Part shown: piece after piece, positions 24,118 through 35,567 of the stretch
Layout: the number at the start of each line of letters is the position of its first letter
Position numbering within the stretch: the first letter of the stretch is position 1
Assembly (NCBI RefSeq): GCF_024763615.1
Contig: NC_077222.1
Span: forward strand, 72,230,001-72,294,000
Length of the DNA stretch: 64,000 nt
From: Phlebotomus papatasi
Lineage: Eukaryota > Arthropoda > Insecta > Diptera > Psychodidae
Direction of reading: 5' to 3'
Notes under the pieces: generated by a model
The model's database searches: none
The model's input: the letters and a program-made list of their open reading frames with translations, nothing else
What the model was told of the DNA's origin: nothing
Translations under genes and position numbers: made by a program

Positions 24118-25032
24118 TGGCTTCTACACACTAGAGAAATTTATGTACATATTGAATAGTTTTTTCTACATACGCGTACACAGTAAAAAAATTAACACTA
24201 TTATAGTGTGTAATCTTTCACACCACTATTATAGTGTTAAATATGGAAAAAGTGTTTAATTTAAAATTGTTTAATTTAAAGTTGTTGAATTTCAACATGT
24301 TGAATTTGGAATTGTTGAATTTAAAAATTGTTGAATTTTTATGTGTAAACTCAAAATTTCTTGAGTTCTGTTTATTGTTGAATTTTCTTTTCATTTCGAA
24401 GATTTTGATTTTTTTTGCCTTTTTAGACATTTTAATTAGTTTTTCCTGTACTCGGGATCCCCCCTAATGCGAAATGATTACATTTGATGCTCGGATCTTC
24501 ACGATATACTTATTATGCGTATAAATATTTGATGTTCTATTTGACTTTTGCCCAATGAAAAGCATCTCGACTGAAGTATAAGTCTTAATTGGAAATTCAA
24601 CAATTTTTACACAACTTTTATTTAAAAATTCAACAACTTTTGTCTCAAAATTCAACAACTTTGGTTGAAATACACAAGGCTTTACACTATAATAGTGTTA
24701 AAAATTATGATCAAACTATAATAGTGTTAATTATTGATCATGTGACAAAAAATACCATAAATTTGTGTATTTTTTCACACTATAATAATGTGAAAAACTG
24801 TAATCATACTATAATAGTGGTAATTTTTAGAACTTGTCAAACAGTTTTAAATCACGAAACATTGTTAAAAATTTTTTATAATTATAACAGTGAGAAATTT
24901 TACACAGATCGCAATTAAATAATTAATTTATCCGATTTCACACTATTGTAGTGTTAAAATTTTACACATTTTTTTTACTGTGTAGGGAATTTGCTTTGAT
25001 ATGGACATCATTTTTTAGTGTGTAGACGCCAT
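24118..25032. mobile_element. ACACACTAGAGAAATTTAT MITE, split by a second element
   Basis: The left arm TGGCTTCTACACACTAGAGA... is at 24118-24177 and the right arm GATATGGACATCATTTTTTA...TGTGTAGACGCCAT at 24984-25032. They pair as in the compact copy 27529-27640. The intervening 806 bp is a different element. Confidence 0.7.
24178..24983. mobile_element. 806-bp element with ACACAGTAAAAAAATTAACA termini and palindrome array
   Basis: It starts ACACAGTAAAAAAA and ends TTTTTTTTACTGTGT. Variants of the palindrome CACTATAATAGTG recur about seven times near both ends (for example 24199, 24223, 24684, 24714, 24778, 24808, 24939). The centre has irregular repeats of TTGTTGAATTTAAA on one side and the inverse on the other. 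Low-complexity open frames inside are by-products of these repeats. Confidence 0.7.
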
Positions 25033-27209
25033 AAGTTTAAGTCATATTAAATAATTGATTATGTCCATTTGTTAACTTTAATTTGCTATAATCATTGTTT
25101 CCGATGTTACTGAAATTTCACTTAATATTCTGTCTCAAATTTAGGATTTGTGGAATTTGGTGTTTAAATTTCAAAGTCAGTTGCAGTTTTGAGTGAGATT
25201 GTCTTCAATTCCTGAGTTCTCTACCCTCAAATTGAACGGACACTATCGCTAGTGTCTTTCCTTATCATATTTGAGTGCTGTCATGGTCATTTAAAAGCAA
25301 TTACATGCGGGTGTATTTAAGTGCAGAAAAGAGCTACATATGAAAAGGATTATCGCTCCTTTGATGTCTGTATAGAAAACTAAGCATTCAACATGGAGAA
25401 GTGCGTATACATAATGATTTGAACTTGAGATATAAAAGCTAACAAATTGAAAAATTACTTTCTCACGACTGCTGATCCCAAACACAAAGAAAACATTGAT
25501 TGCCAGATATAACACTTCACTGATGGGGAATATACTCTGCATCTCATTGGGGAAGATTAAAAATAGCAAACACCCAGTGAGAAATTGACTAAACGAGCAT
25601 TTTTCCACAAGAAAATAATTGGAATAGTAAAAAAAAAAACTTCTCTTCTAATTGCATAATGTTAATTGTTAAGTGAATATAAATTATTTATAATCCACCT
25701 TTAGTGTGTCATACATTCCGACGTGATTTTTTTTCTCCAACGCGGAATATATAGAAAGTATCAAAAGAAAAAATCTTAAACATTTTATATAGAATTGTAG
25801 AGATTTTTAACTTACTTCTTGCACTATACGGAATGGTGAATCCTGTACTTTGTATCGGCTTTTTTTTCCTTCGCCTTGGATCGTGCTTGAATTTTGATTC
25901 GGGCAATCACCAGAAGTGAGAGGAAAACTTTTCCTAACCATCCTCACACCCAATCCCAAGGAAAAGTGATTGGGAGACCTGTTGTGTTAGAAAAAGAATA
26001 AATCAACACACCGAAATCTATTCTCTCAGCAATCATCTATTTCTTTTCTCTTCAATTGTGTTGACTTCCGCATAAAAATAACAATAAAAGGCGAAGGAAT
26101 ATCTCGACAATTTTTCACTATGCTTCTGGTATAATTCTCAAGTCGCAGTAATTTTTTTTTTAATATTATTTTTATAGAGGTCACATAGTGCGATTTTCTA
26201 CAGAATTCACAGAAGAAAATTATGTCGTCATATACTTTTAGCCATTGTAGGGCAGATGTGTATAAAAATGCTAAACCCTACATGTACATATTAAATCGTC
26301 CGTCGAAGAAATTTAATTTTCTCACGGAGTTGATCTGGAATTCTCTAATAACCGCCAGGAATTCTTAGATGAAATAGTCATCCCCTTCATTTGGCATGGA
26401 AAAGTTCTCCTACAGTCCCACACACATTTCACTTCTTCTCTATCTTCTTCACAATCCGATTTATCACCCAAGTGACGTAATCTCAACTAGATGACTTATT
26501 TTATCTCAAAACCAACAATTTAAATATGAAAATATGATACTAAATGGCGCCAGTTTATCACAAAGTCCAAAATATTCCTTTCAACATTCTCCACCCTATC
26601 AATTTTCTGGGGAATGCCATTGAATTTCAATCATCCATACGACTATTGTTGTGTCATCCAACTATTCGGCGTAGGTTGAATTATTAGTGCCCTGTGTGGG
26701 TTTCCTCCTAGGGATGTAGTCGAAGGTTCAGCTCTACTACCGCATTGGAATAATAATTTCTCAATAATAATGGCAAATTTTCAATTACTCCCCCATTATT
26801 GACTCGATAGGAGAAGAACTCAGAGATCGGGGTAGGAAGAGAGGAAAAAAATCCAGGCCATCAAGTGTACAAGTTAATTGAAATAGGGAAAGACATTAGT
26901 CAATGGATGAGAATACCATAGAACAATTTAAACTATTTGCATTTAATATACTTATAATTTAATTACATCAATTAAAAATAACATTATAGCTATAACTATT
27001 GTGGTTTAATTTAAAGAGAAACTTTGAATTCTTGATATGACTTTGTGTAACTCAATAAAAAGCTTACAATTAAACAAGAAAATTGAAAATTATCTGCTCA
27101 TTACTTGCTGTTTTTTAAATGATTTTTTATGTTTTAATTAAATAAATTATAAAGTTAGAAATATTTTTTCAAATTAATTATTATAGCCATGACAAAATTC
27201 ACATCATTA
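25033..27209. other. Non-coding DNA
   Basis: 25900-26860 is less AT-rich and of higher complexity than its flanks but carries no exon-like frame; it could be conserved regulatory DNA. The rest is AT-rich without recognised features. Confidence 0.4.
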
Positions 27210-27533
27210 TGGCCCCTACACACTAAACAAATTTATGTCCTTATTTGACCATTTTTCCTACACAATTAACAATTCCTATGCGATTAACTTTTTTTCCTCG
27301 TAACTTTAACACTTTTTAGGTGTGAAAATATATCAACATTTTTTAATGTTCATTTTGCACCTTTTTAAGTGTAAAATTAACATGAAAAAGGGTAACTTTA
27401 ACCCATAATACACCTAAAAAGCATAATATTTACACTGATTTCGGATCCAAAATGCGGGATAAAATGAACATTCCCGGAACGTTATTTTAACTTTTTCGGA
27501 TTTCTGTCAATGCGTACATTTCTCTAATGTCCT
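27210..27533. mobile_element. Second copy of the ACACACTA MITE, split by another MITE
   Basis: The left arm TGGCCCCTACACACTAAACA is at 27210 and a decayed right arm ACATTTCTCTAATG at about 27516-27530. The middle is occupied by the 27272-27515 element. Confidence 0.55.
27272..27515. mobile_element. CACTGAG-family MITE, inverted copy
   Basis: It shares GCGATTAACTTTTTTTCCTCG, TAGGTGTGAAAATATATCAAC, ACACTGATTTCGGATC and AACTTTTTCGGATTTCT with 16101-16350 in inverse orientation. The terminal CACTGAG is eroded. Confidence 0.7.
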
Positions 27534-27640
27534 CTACACACTAGAGAAATTTATATCCATATTGAAGAAAATTACCTACTCTTGTATAGGAAAAACTCTT
27601 CAATATGGACATAAATTTCTCTAGTGTGTATAGGCGGTAT
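27529..27640. mobile_element. Compact 112-bp hairpin, third copy of the ACACACTA MITE
   Basis: CTACACACTAGAGAAATTTA is inverted as TAAATTTCTCTAGTGTGTA. The arms extend to CATATTGAAG/CTTCAATATG around a loop of about 30 bp. It abuts the preceding copy. Confidence 0.85.
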
Positions 27641-28069
27641 AGGCTATAATGTGTAAAGGTAATAGCTATTAGATTAATCTGTCATTCACTGAAAATAATA
27701 TTGATTTTGCCAACATGTGAGATTTTTGATTGTTTGTTAAGTCGCGTTTTTTTATTGAAGGCATACCAATGGGTATGTGCTTTTCATGTCATTTCATTCT
27801 AATACTGTCAAAAAAATTACTTATTGTATATAATACAGATTGTAATAAAAATGAGGGAGTCAAAAAAAAAAAAATTTGGAACCGACTGATAACGAATGTT
27901 ATTTGGGAGTAATAAAAGTTCCTCTGGTTCCAGATTTATAAACCTGCACCAGAATGAGGAGTATTTTGGTATAAATAGTAAGTACAAAAATCACATTTAG
28001 TGAATTAGTAAATTAGGTCAGCAAGAAGTTCAATCTACGTTAAAATAATAAAACTCAAAATGGATATAC
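27641..28069. other. AT-rich non-coding DNA
   Basis: Nothing recognised. Confidence 0.4.
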
Positions 28070-28338
28070 TTACGCCTCTAGTAAGCCTTTTAAATTGAGA
28101 AAATTTCATCAAATCTAAATTACCATCCTATTCTTTCTCTAACGTATTATATATAATATTTCTATAGCACTTTCTTGGACTCTTCTTCATTTTCTTTTAA
28201 GTCCCATGAAATAATTAAAATTTAGATTTCAGTGTGAAAAAGTTGTATAGACATATGAAGAAAGAAGACAGAAAGATAGGTAGGGTAGTTTACGATTTAA
28301 TGAAATGTTTCTGATCAAAAAGATGGCCCACAGGCATA
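28070..28338. mobile_element. Decayed copy of the GGCACACCTTTTAGATC MITE
   Basis: The left end TAAGCCTTTTAAATTGAGAA and the right end TGAAATGTTTCTGATC...GGCCCACAGGCAT pair loosely and correspond to 28359-28590. Both contain CTTTCTTGGACTCTTCTTC-like interiors or relatives. Confidence 0.5.
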
Positions 28339-28358
28339 AAAATTTAATTTGGTTAGTA

Positions 28359-28590
28359 ATGGCCCCGGCACACCTTTTAGATCAGGAAAATTTCACGAAA
28401 TCAAAATTCGCATCCCTTTCTTTCTCACGAGTTTCAAATTCGATAGAGCTAAATTGAATTTGGACTGATGTTTAAAAGAAGAAGAGTGCGAAATAATAAG
28501 ATAGACATATACAAAGCGTGTGAAAAAGAAAGATATTCAAATTTCGACTGTTTGAAATTTTCCTGACCTAAAAGGTGTGCAGAAGCCATA
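28359..28590. mobile_element. MITE with GGCACACCTTTTAGATCAGG termini
   Basis: ATGGCCCCGGCACACCTTTT at the left pairs with AAAAGGTGTGCAGAAGCCAT at the right, continuing into GATCAGGAAAATTTCA/TGAAATTTTCCTGACC. A related copy is at 60010-60310. Confidence 0.8.
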
Positions 28591-28680
28591 AAAAAATTAA
28601 AATTAGTGATAAAAATTCAATTTTGCTTAATCATCTTTTTTGGTAAAAAAAAGCAAATCATATAAAGGTTTGTGGCATCA

Positions 28681-28833
28681 CTTATGGCCTTCTCGCACTA
28701 ATCTTAATTTTTTGTTGCAAAATGATTTCGAAGAACCAGAAAATTAAAAATATTTGTTGCATTATTATAGATCATGACGTTTTTGTAGTTTTTAGAAATC
28801 ATTTTGTGACAAAAATCTCGATGAGGCCATAAG
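28681..28833. mobile_element. 153-bp MITE with CTTATGGCCT termini
   Basis: CTTATGGCCTTCTCGCACTA and its imperfect inverse ending GAGGCCATAAG, with inner TTGCAAAATGATTTC/GAAATCATTTTGTGAC. Confidence 0.75.
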
Positions 28834-28884
28834 CAAAGCAAAAATAATAAACGTTTCGTATTTTCTAGAACCCTGACCTGCTAA

Positions 28885-29630
28885 TTTCATGAACGAGTCT
28901 ATTTTTTACTGTTCGAACTCCACAAAGAGAGCAGTATGCATTATAAACTTCGATATTTTCAACTCCCAAAATTTCCACCTTCCACCCTCTGGAGACTATT
29001 TTTCTCAATATATTTCCCTGTTTCAGACGATTTCCGAGGAATGATGTCACGCTGTTTGTCTGTCCGGCCGTTACCCTGTCTAGAGCCCAAACGGTCAGAG
29101 ACTTGGGCTTGGGACCTTCTGGGGACCCCCCATAAGTCAACCTAAGGAATATTAACATGTCTCTCATATTTCCTCCCACCTCTTATCTTCCTCCTCAAAA
29201 CCATGCTTTTGGTTATTGCTCGAAAACGAGTCGTGCGATTTTTTGTTCCATCTTGATACGAAAATATGGTTGAATCATTCCTAGTAAAAGGTTGTCAAGG
29301 CCTAAGGTTAAAAAGGCTCTAAAAAACGCATTCGTCAACCAAATAGTATCATGTTAAAGTTCGGTGGAAAGGACTTGCATTTCCTGAAAAATCTTCAGAA
29401 TTCCAATCGCTTTTGAATTGGTAATAAACCGGTTCATAACCGATAACTAAGTTTTGATCGAGATTAAATTATATTACTCATAAGGTATTTTGAGAAATGT
29501 TTTTGGAGTGATTTATCGGTTGAAATCTGTTGTAAACCGATAACAGGTGAATGACGAGTAAGTACTTTTGAAGTATAGCGTCACAGTCACGAGTTCGAAA
29601 GTTTCGCAAAGCCTGGGATGCTTTGCCATT
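28885..29630 (+). repeat. Dispersed repeat with CCCCCCATAAGTC core
   Basis: It contains GTTTGTCTGTCCGGCCGT, CCAAACGGTCAGAGACTTGG, GGGGACCCCCCATAAGTC, CTCGAAAACGAGTCGTGCG and a tail GTTTCGCAAAGCCTGGGATG. Homologous segments are at 46484-46958 and 57783-58050. It may be a distant relative of the 22480 family. Coding capacity is not evident; nature unknown. Confidence 0.65.
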
Positions 29631-32600
29631 CCTCTTTTTTCAGAGATTTAAGTTTTTATTAATGAAAATTTAATTTGTTTTTCAGCAAATTTGATGTATT
29701 TATCCGATTTTTACGAATGAAAAATACTTTTGCTAGGTAAATTCTTTTTTTACTGAGTGAAATTCTATTGTTTCTCAACAAAATACATATTTACCTTTCA
29801 TAATTTATACTTTTTTATTGACCAAAATTAAGATTAAAACTGTTTTTTTTTCCTAAGCAAATTCTTTGTTTTTTTGTTTTAACTATTCATAACTCATATT
29901 TTTACCGATCGAATATATTTTACAAATACATTTTTCATCTGTTATTTTTTTTATTTACTAAGTAATTTCTTATTGATACCTTTTATCAAATTGCTGTCCA
30001 TAAATGTATATTTTGCAAAAAAAACGTCTACATTTATTTGTTATATGTTTGCCCACATTTTTCAAAAGTTGTCCTTCATATCTTCGATTTTTGAGTTTTG
30101 ATATCACTCACAAAAGAAATTTAATATTAATCATTATAAATTAATTAACTAGATCTCTCACATTACGTTAAATATTAAAGAGTAATCAATATTAAAAAAA
30201 TTTCTGTAAATGCTAAAAAAGTTTATAAAAGTATAATTGATAAACTTATCAATAAATTATTTTAATCTAATGATTTAGTGTTGTCGTTTTTGAATTTCTA
30301 TTCATAGTTAAATTAATGGGAAAACTGTGTTCACGAGCAATTGAATTTAAATATCTTTTTTTCACTATTATTATATGTTTGTCGCCCTTGAACAGATTTA
30401 ATTTAAGATTACATAAAATTGTCTATTATAGTCTAGTGGTTGATGTTATAAGATAAATCTAAAAGGGTTTCTTAGGGTTTCATAAAATCCGAGAATTTAA
30501 TAATTTACTTTGTGGAAAAGTAAGGTATCATAGAATAAACTGCATTTTTATCCACAAACATCTATCTTGACTAATGTTTCATGTCAAATCTCTATAAATT
30601 TTAATATTTTTTGCTATTCTGAAACGTTAAATTTGAATAGTCATTATCAAAAAAGCAATTTTCGGGTAAATGATGTCTGTAACCAAGTAAGCAAGACTTG
30701 CAACAATTATAATCATTTCAAAGCATTAGTTAAGACTACCACAATTTTCTTTATATTTTTAATCTCTTTTAAATCCTAATCCCTCGTCCGTCTAATAATG
30801 ATTTTAAAGGAACAGAAAAGAAGTAAAACACGTTTTCTGGGTTATTACGCGAGACAATGAAAAAAAATGTATCCTCTTTTAAAATAATTGAGAATTTTTT
30901 TTCCAGAAATTGATATTAACATTGATGTTTAGAACTGTTTTTTATTTGAGTTCTAATTCTCATATGAGATATTTTTGACAATTTTCTAGAACAATAATAA
31001 AAAAATCTATTCAAATCACATTGATCGATTTTGATTTGTCTTCCGCTTGACTACGAGATCGAGACACAAAATCCGCTTAATTAATGCAAGTAAAAAAAAA
31101 TGATGAAGGCAAGATGATAGGAGATATGGACATTGTGAAGCAGAGAAATCGTGAAATAGTAGATGTAATCCGATTACAAAGAGCAACTTTATCATCTAAA
31201 ATACCTCACTCAGTATCATTGGGGTATATCGGACATGGGAAGAGGAATGGGAAAGATGCCAAGTGGATCTCTCTGACGAATGAAAATTAAATTAAGAATT
31301 ACACTCACCCTCTGCATTGGCATTCACCACTTCTCTACATTAGATGATTCGACGGTATCTGCTTGTGGAAGAATTCTGCGCTGAAAATTTTTGGCGGGCG
31401 ACAAATTCGTTCCGGACTATTAACTTCTTTTACCCTCTTCATTGTACACTCAACCTCATGGTGCTCATATGTAGAGGCATCGTCATGCACACCCATCCCC
31501 AACTTGACGCCACGACGCCTCAGTGTTAGAAAGGGAGGTCAGGATGATGAGGTAGAATGGTTGGGAAGCTGTGGTGGATGATTTCACCACATCTCGTCGG
31601 TTTTTAAGGGGTTGAAAAGGATGAATGAAATAAAGCTATCGCGTGCCAAGAATTCAAACGACTCCTCAACTTCAACAAGTGCCTCATGGTGGATGCAGGG
31701 TGAATCCGGTTGGAATTCTCATCTTTCACTTGGCATTTTCTTCGCACACTTACCCTTCCCTTATGCAATGCTAAAAGGAATCTGCAATTAATATTTCAAA
31801 TTAACGAGATAGAGATAGTATACGAAAAATTGAACTTTCCCATTCATCTGGGACAATTAAAGTTATGTTGAGAAGAGAAAGTTGTGTGAATTGTGAAGAA
31901 TTACCCTTTTCATTTGATCACAAGACTATCTAAGGATTTTCCACCAACTTTCCCACACCCAGGCACATTCACCCATCCTGAGGGTTCTTGCAAGTTCCGG
32001 CGAGTGGTCTTAGAGCTGACAGGAGGCACGGGAAACGTTTCTATCAATTCAAAATGGTCATTTTTGCCACAACAATAAAGTATTTCAAAAAGCACTTTAT
32101 GCTGAAAGCTTTATCGATCATAAAAAAAAGACGACAGAAAACCGTTCTTATAGGGTGACACAGTTGTACAGAAAAAAGGGTAGTTTCCTCCCTACATCAA
32201 TTTCCCATACATACCTTCCGATATTAAAAGGTGTTTATGTTTGCCTGTTATAGGTACACTTGAGGAATATCCGTTTCATGTTGAGCAATTGCAGTGCTTG
32301 TACCTGAAGGAAAAAAATCAATTGAGTTTCTTCCCAAAGAATCATCCCTAATTTAGCATCATCTCCACGTCGAGACATTTTCTCACAGCTCATACTATCG
32401 CATGCAGGAAAATCCTTTCAAGAGGCCACAAAATAGACAGAACTATCATTTTTTTTATGTGACAAACGAAACTAAATCTTATTTATTGTTCTCCCCACAA
32501 TATATTTTTCTCATGACATGTTCTATGTGTTCTTTATCTTCCAGCTCTTCTACTGTATTAGTTGGTGAAGAAAAAAAAAACTGAAGAGAGTGAAGAAAAC

Positions 32601-33733
32601 TCTATGAAAGCCATCATCATTTTTAGGGATCATAAAAGTAATACACATTTCATTTTCCTTTCCATAGTCTCTGCGAGAGTATAGGTCGCCTATATATTGG
32701 CACAGGATATGAAATGTGATAAAAAATGTATAATTTTTTACGATTAATCCTAATGGATCAAAAAAACTGCACGAAAGTGCTTTCGAGGATAAAAGGATTC
32801 ATAGCTAAAATGTAAGGTACTTCTTGGTTATAAAATTAGCTTTGATTTTTTACTTTTTAATATTTTTTGCATCAAATCTGACACATAAAGTATTTAATTA
32901 AATAATTTATTATGTTTTTGCTTTATTTTGCATTATTCGAAATGGGTTTCATAATGACAAATAAATAAATATGGTATCTAAAACAAATAATAGTTATCAT
33001 GATAGAAAAATACTACACACTTTTCCAAATTTTTTAAAATCTATAGGATGTAGGAATTATTCAATAAAGACATGTAGTTACTTGAATAGAGCTGTACTAC
33101 CTTTTCTATAATAAATATTCAATATTAAAGATGCGTTTTTAACGCGAGGCAAAAATGAATCTATCCGGTTTGTCATAGAAGCCTCTTCAAGATATTAATA
33201 TTAGAAAAGCTAGATAGAAATAGTCATCTAAATAAATGAGTTAAAAAAATACTGTATCTTTAGGCATTGAAAAAGGTGAGGGACAGATGGATCACCCCGA
33301 TTTGGCCAAATATTTGTTGAGATTCTTTACAATCTTAGCTTTTGTGGTCCTAGATGGAATCCGACCTCGTCAGATTGGGCTCAAATTTTGGATTTACAAG
33401 TTTTGACACTCATAGATCACGAATATAATGTGCGCTAAAAATCGGTTTTAGTGGACCGGCCCTCCTGATCCGAGCTAGAAGGAGTCAAAAATTCAATTTT
33501 CAAATGGCCATATCTCCGGTTCTAATTATCGAAATTTGTAAAATTTTAGTGTTCTGGAAAGCTCTCGTGGAGTACTACAACCCTTATTACACACTCACAT
33601 TTCATCAGATTTAATAGAAGGTCTGATTAATCGAAAAATCGATTTTCGAAATTTCGATTTCGAATATTTCGAAAACTAGGCGGTTTTTTCAACGATGTGT
33701 TGCACTCCTCCCTCGATGTTCCCTGACCCGAAC
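29631..33733. other. 4.1-kb non-coding stretch
   Basis: 29631-31280 is very AT-rich. 31290-32400 is less AT-rich with several short open frames but no consistent splice-compatible coding frame. 33290-33733 looks like part of a further dispersed repeat (GACCGGCCCTCCTGATCCG, CCATATCTCCGGTTC) that continues at 34655 beyond the inserted element. Confidence 0.4.
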
Positions 33734-34654
33734 TAGGGTGGAGTAAGTACTTTTAGCCACTTTAAGGTTTCATATTCTTGTAATTTTTATAATCTTTATT
33801 TAAATAAAATGAAATTTTGTACAAAGATACCTTAAAGCCGTTTCTTCCTAATAATCCAAGAGAATTCCCAACATTTTTTTGATATTTTAGTAAAAAATGC
33901 ATTTTATGCAACTATGCATATTTCATTACTTATGGCCACTTTGTAAGCACTTTTGGCCATTGTGTGTAAGCACTTTTGACCACTTGTTTCCAATAGAATT
34001 TTAATAAAATAACAGAATAAATAGCTCTCGAAAACTTTCACAAATACACAGCACAAGTCTTATTCTTATTTAACACCAATTTTATGTGATTATTAGAGTA
34101 TTTTAAACGACTTTTTGCACATTTTCTATTTGATATAAAAATCAGTCAAAAGTCACGATTGTTTCTACTAAAATCCGCGAAGTGCGCCACGTGTAAAATG
34201 TATGGGAAAATTAATGGCTAAAAGTACTTACACAGCCGAAAAAAGTAAGCTCTTTTAACCACATCCGATTTTCACTTAATTTGTTAGAAAATCTTATTAA
34301 GGATGATATCATAATAAAATTTAGTTAATTAAGAAATGGACTTTCATTGAATAACATCAAAAATTTCATCAAAAATATGAAATAATGCAAAACAATTTCT
34401 CTTAACATTAACAAGTTTCTTAAGAATTCCATGTTTTTTTTAGTGATTGTTTACCTTGTCGAGAATTTCTTTCAATATCTTAGAATTAATCAAGTCGATA
34501 CAAAATAAAATATGGTTTTCTGATTCGTTAGATTAGAGGTCACGAAATAAGACCCATTTTCCTGTTCTAAATAAACTCATAATTGCCTTACAATGTGATT
34601 TTACTTTAGGTGGCCAAAAGTGCTTACATGGCCAAAAGGGCTGACTCTACCCTA
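33734..34654. mobile_element. 921-bp DNA transposon, TAGGGTRGAGTMAG termini
   Basis: It begins TAGGGTGGAGTAAGTACTTT and ends with the inverse GGCTGACTCTACCCTA. Subterminal words GTAAGTACTTTTAGCCAC, TAAGCACTTTTGGCCA and GCCAAAAGTGCTTAC recur in both orientations. TA is at both ends. No ORF of transposase size. Confidence 0.75.
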
Positions 34655-35023
34655 TAATCGAAAATGTCTTGACCGGACAATATTTTCAGTGTTCATGAAG
34701 CGATTTCGATAAAATTTTAGTACATATTCTATCTGAGAACGAGATCTTTCTAACGATGGGTCCTATCCGTCACTACTTCAACCCACTGTACCCCGACACT
34801 TACTATATCCAAATGGACCGGACTCTATCTCTAATGTTCATTATAAAAAAAGAAATTTTTGAAATATTTTCTTTGCAGAAGATATCAATTATTACCTACT
34901 TATTTTCCAAAATTGATGCACTGGTGAATATTTTCTAAATAATTGGGTTTTTTCGAATACGAATCCGCTATCTATTTTAGAATTTCACAAAAGTTCTTTT
35001 CTCCAGAAATCCTTATATTAAAA
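34655..35023. repeat. Continuation of the dispersed repeat split by 33734-34654
   Basis: TAATCGAAAATGTCTTGACCGGACAATATTTTCAG reads on from the repeat-like text before 33734, with GACCGG and GATAAAATTTTAGT motifs shared with 33460-33560. Assignment is tentative. Confidence 0.35.
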
Positions 35024-35567
35024 ATGGCCACTTGGGGTAAAAAGTAACAAAAGGTATAGAGGAAAAAGTAACAAAAAAGCGAAGCAATTTCTGATGTGTC
35101 ACGGCGAAATGAAACGTCATTATCATGTCTCGCCGCTTGTTGTTTGCATTGGTCAAACGATTTGCAGTCTTTTGTGTTTTTTCTAAAATAGCTTGTTTTT
35201 TTCACTTTTCTCGTAGAGAAAACGATGTTTTACAAAGGTGTAGATGAATAAATTTTCTATGAAAATATGTCCTCTAGGTATTTTTTCAAATTTACGGAAG
35301 CCCGTAATGAAGCGAATCAAAATATGATAATACCCAATGTCTGGTACTATTTTTGCCCCAGCATTTTTGAGAATAGTCACAAAATTACCTTTTAGAAATT
35401 GACTCGATAAACGTATTTCCTTACAAAATAGAGGAAAATTACTTTCACAAAGTTATAGAGCGGTAAATTTCCTATAAAACTGCGCTAATTAGAAATTTTT
35501 GAAGCGCTCGAGTAACTTGTAAAAAATAAAACATCCGTTTTGTGATTTTTTGCCCCAGTCTCCCCTA
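35024..35567. mobile_element. Decayed GGGGAGACTGGGGCAAAA element
   Basis: The right end TTTTTGCCCCAGTCTCCCCTA matches the termini of 40786-41381. The left end GGCCACTTGGGGTAAAAAGT is a diverged inverse. An internal TTTTTGCCCCAGC and a GAAATTTATTCTTCTACA-like word are shared. Confidence 0.6.

Noticed and set aside
24218..24467. Asn/Lys/Phe-rich open frames on both strands
   Set aside because: By-products of a low-complexity TTGAATTT repeat within a transposon.
28865..29179. Open 104-codon minus-strand frame
   Set aside because: It lies in a dispersed repeat, and the other copies of the repeat do not keep the frame open.
31344..31581. Overlapping plus-strand frames in a GC-richer patch
   Set aside because: No splice-compatible continuation and no recognised motif.
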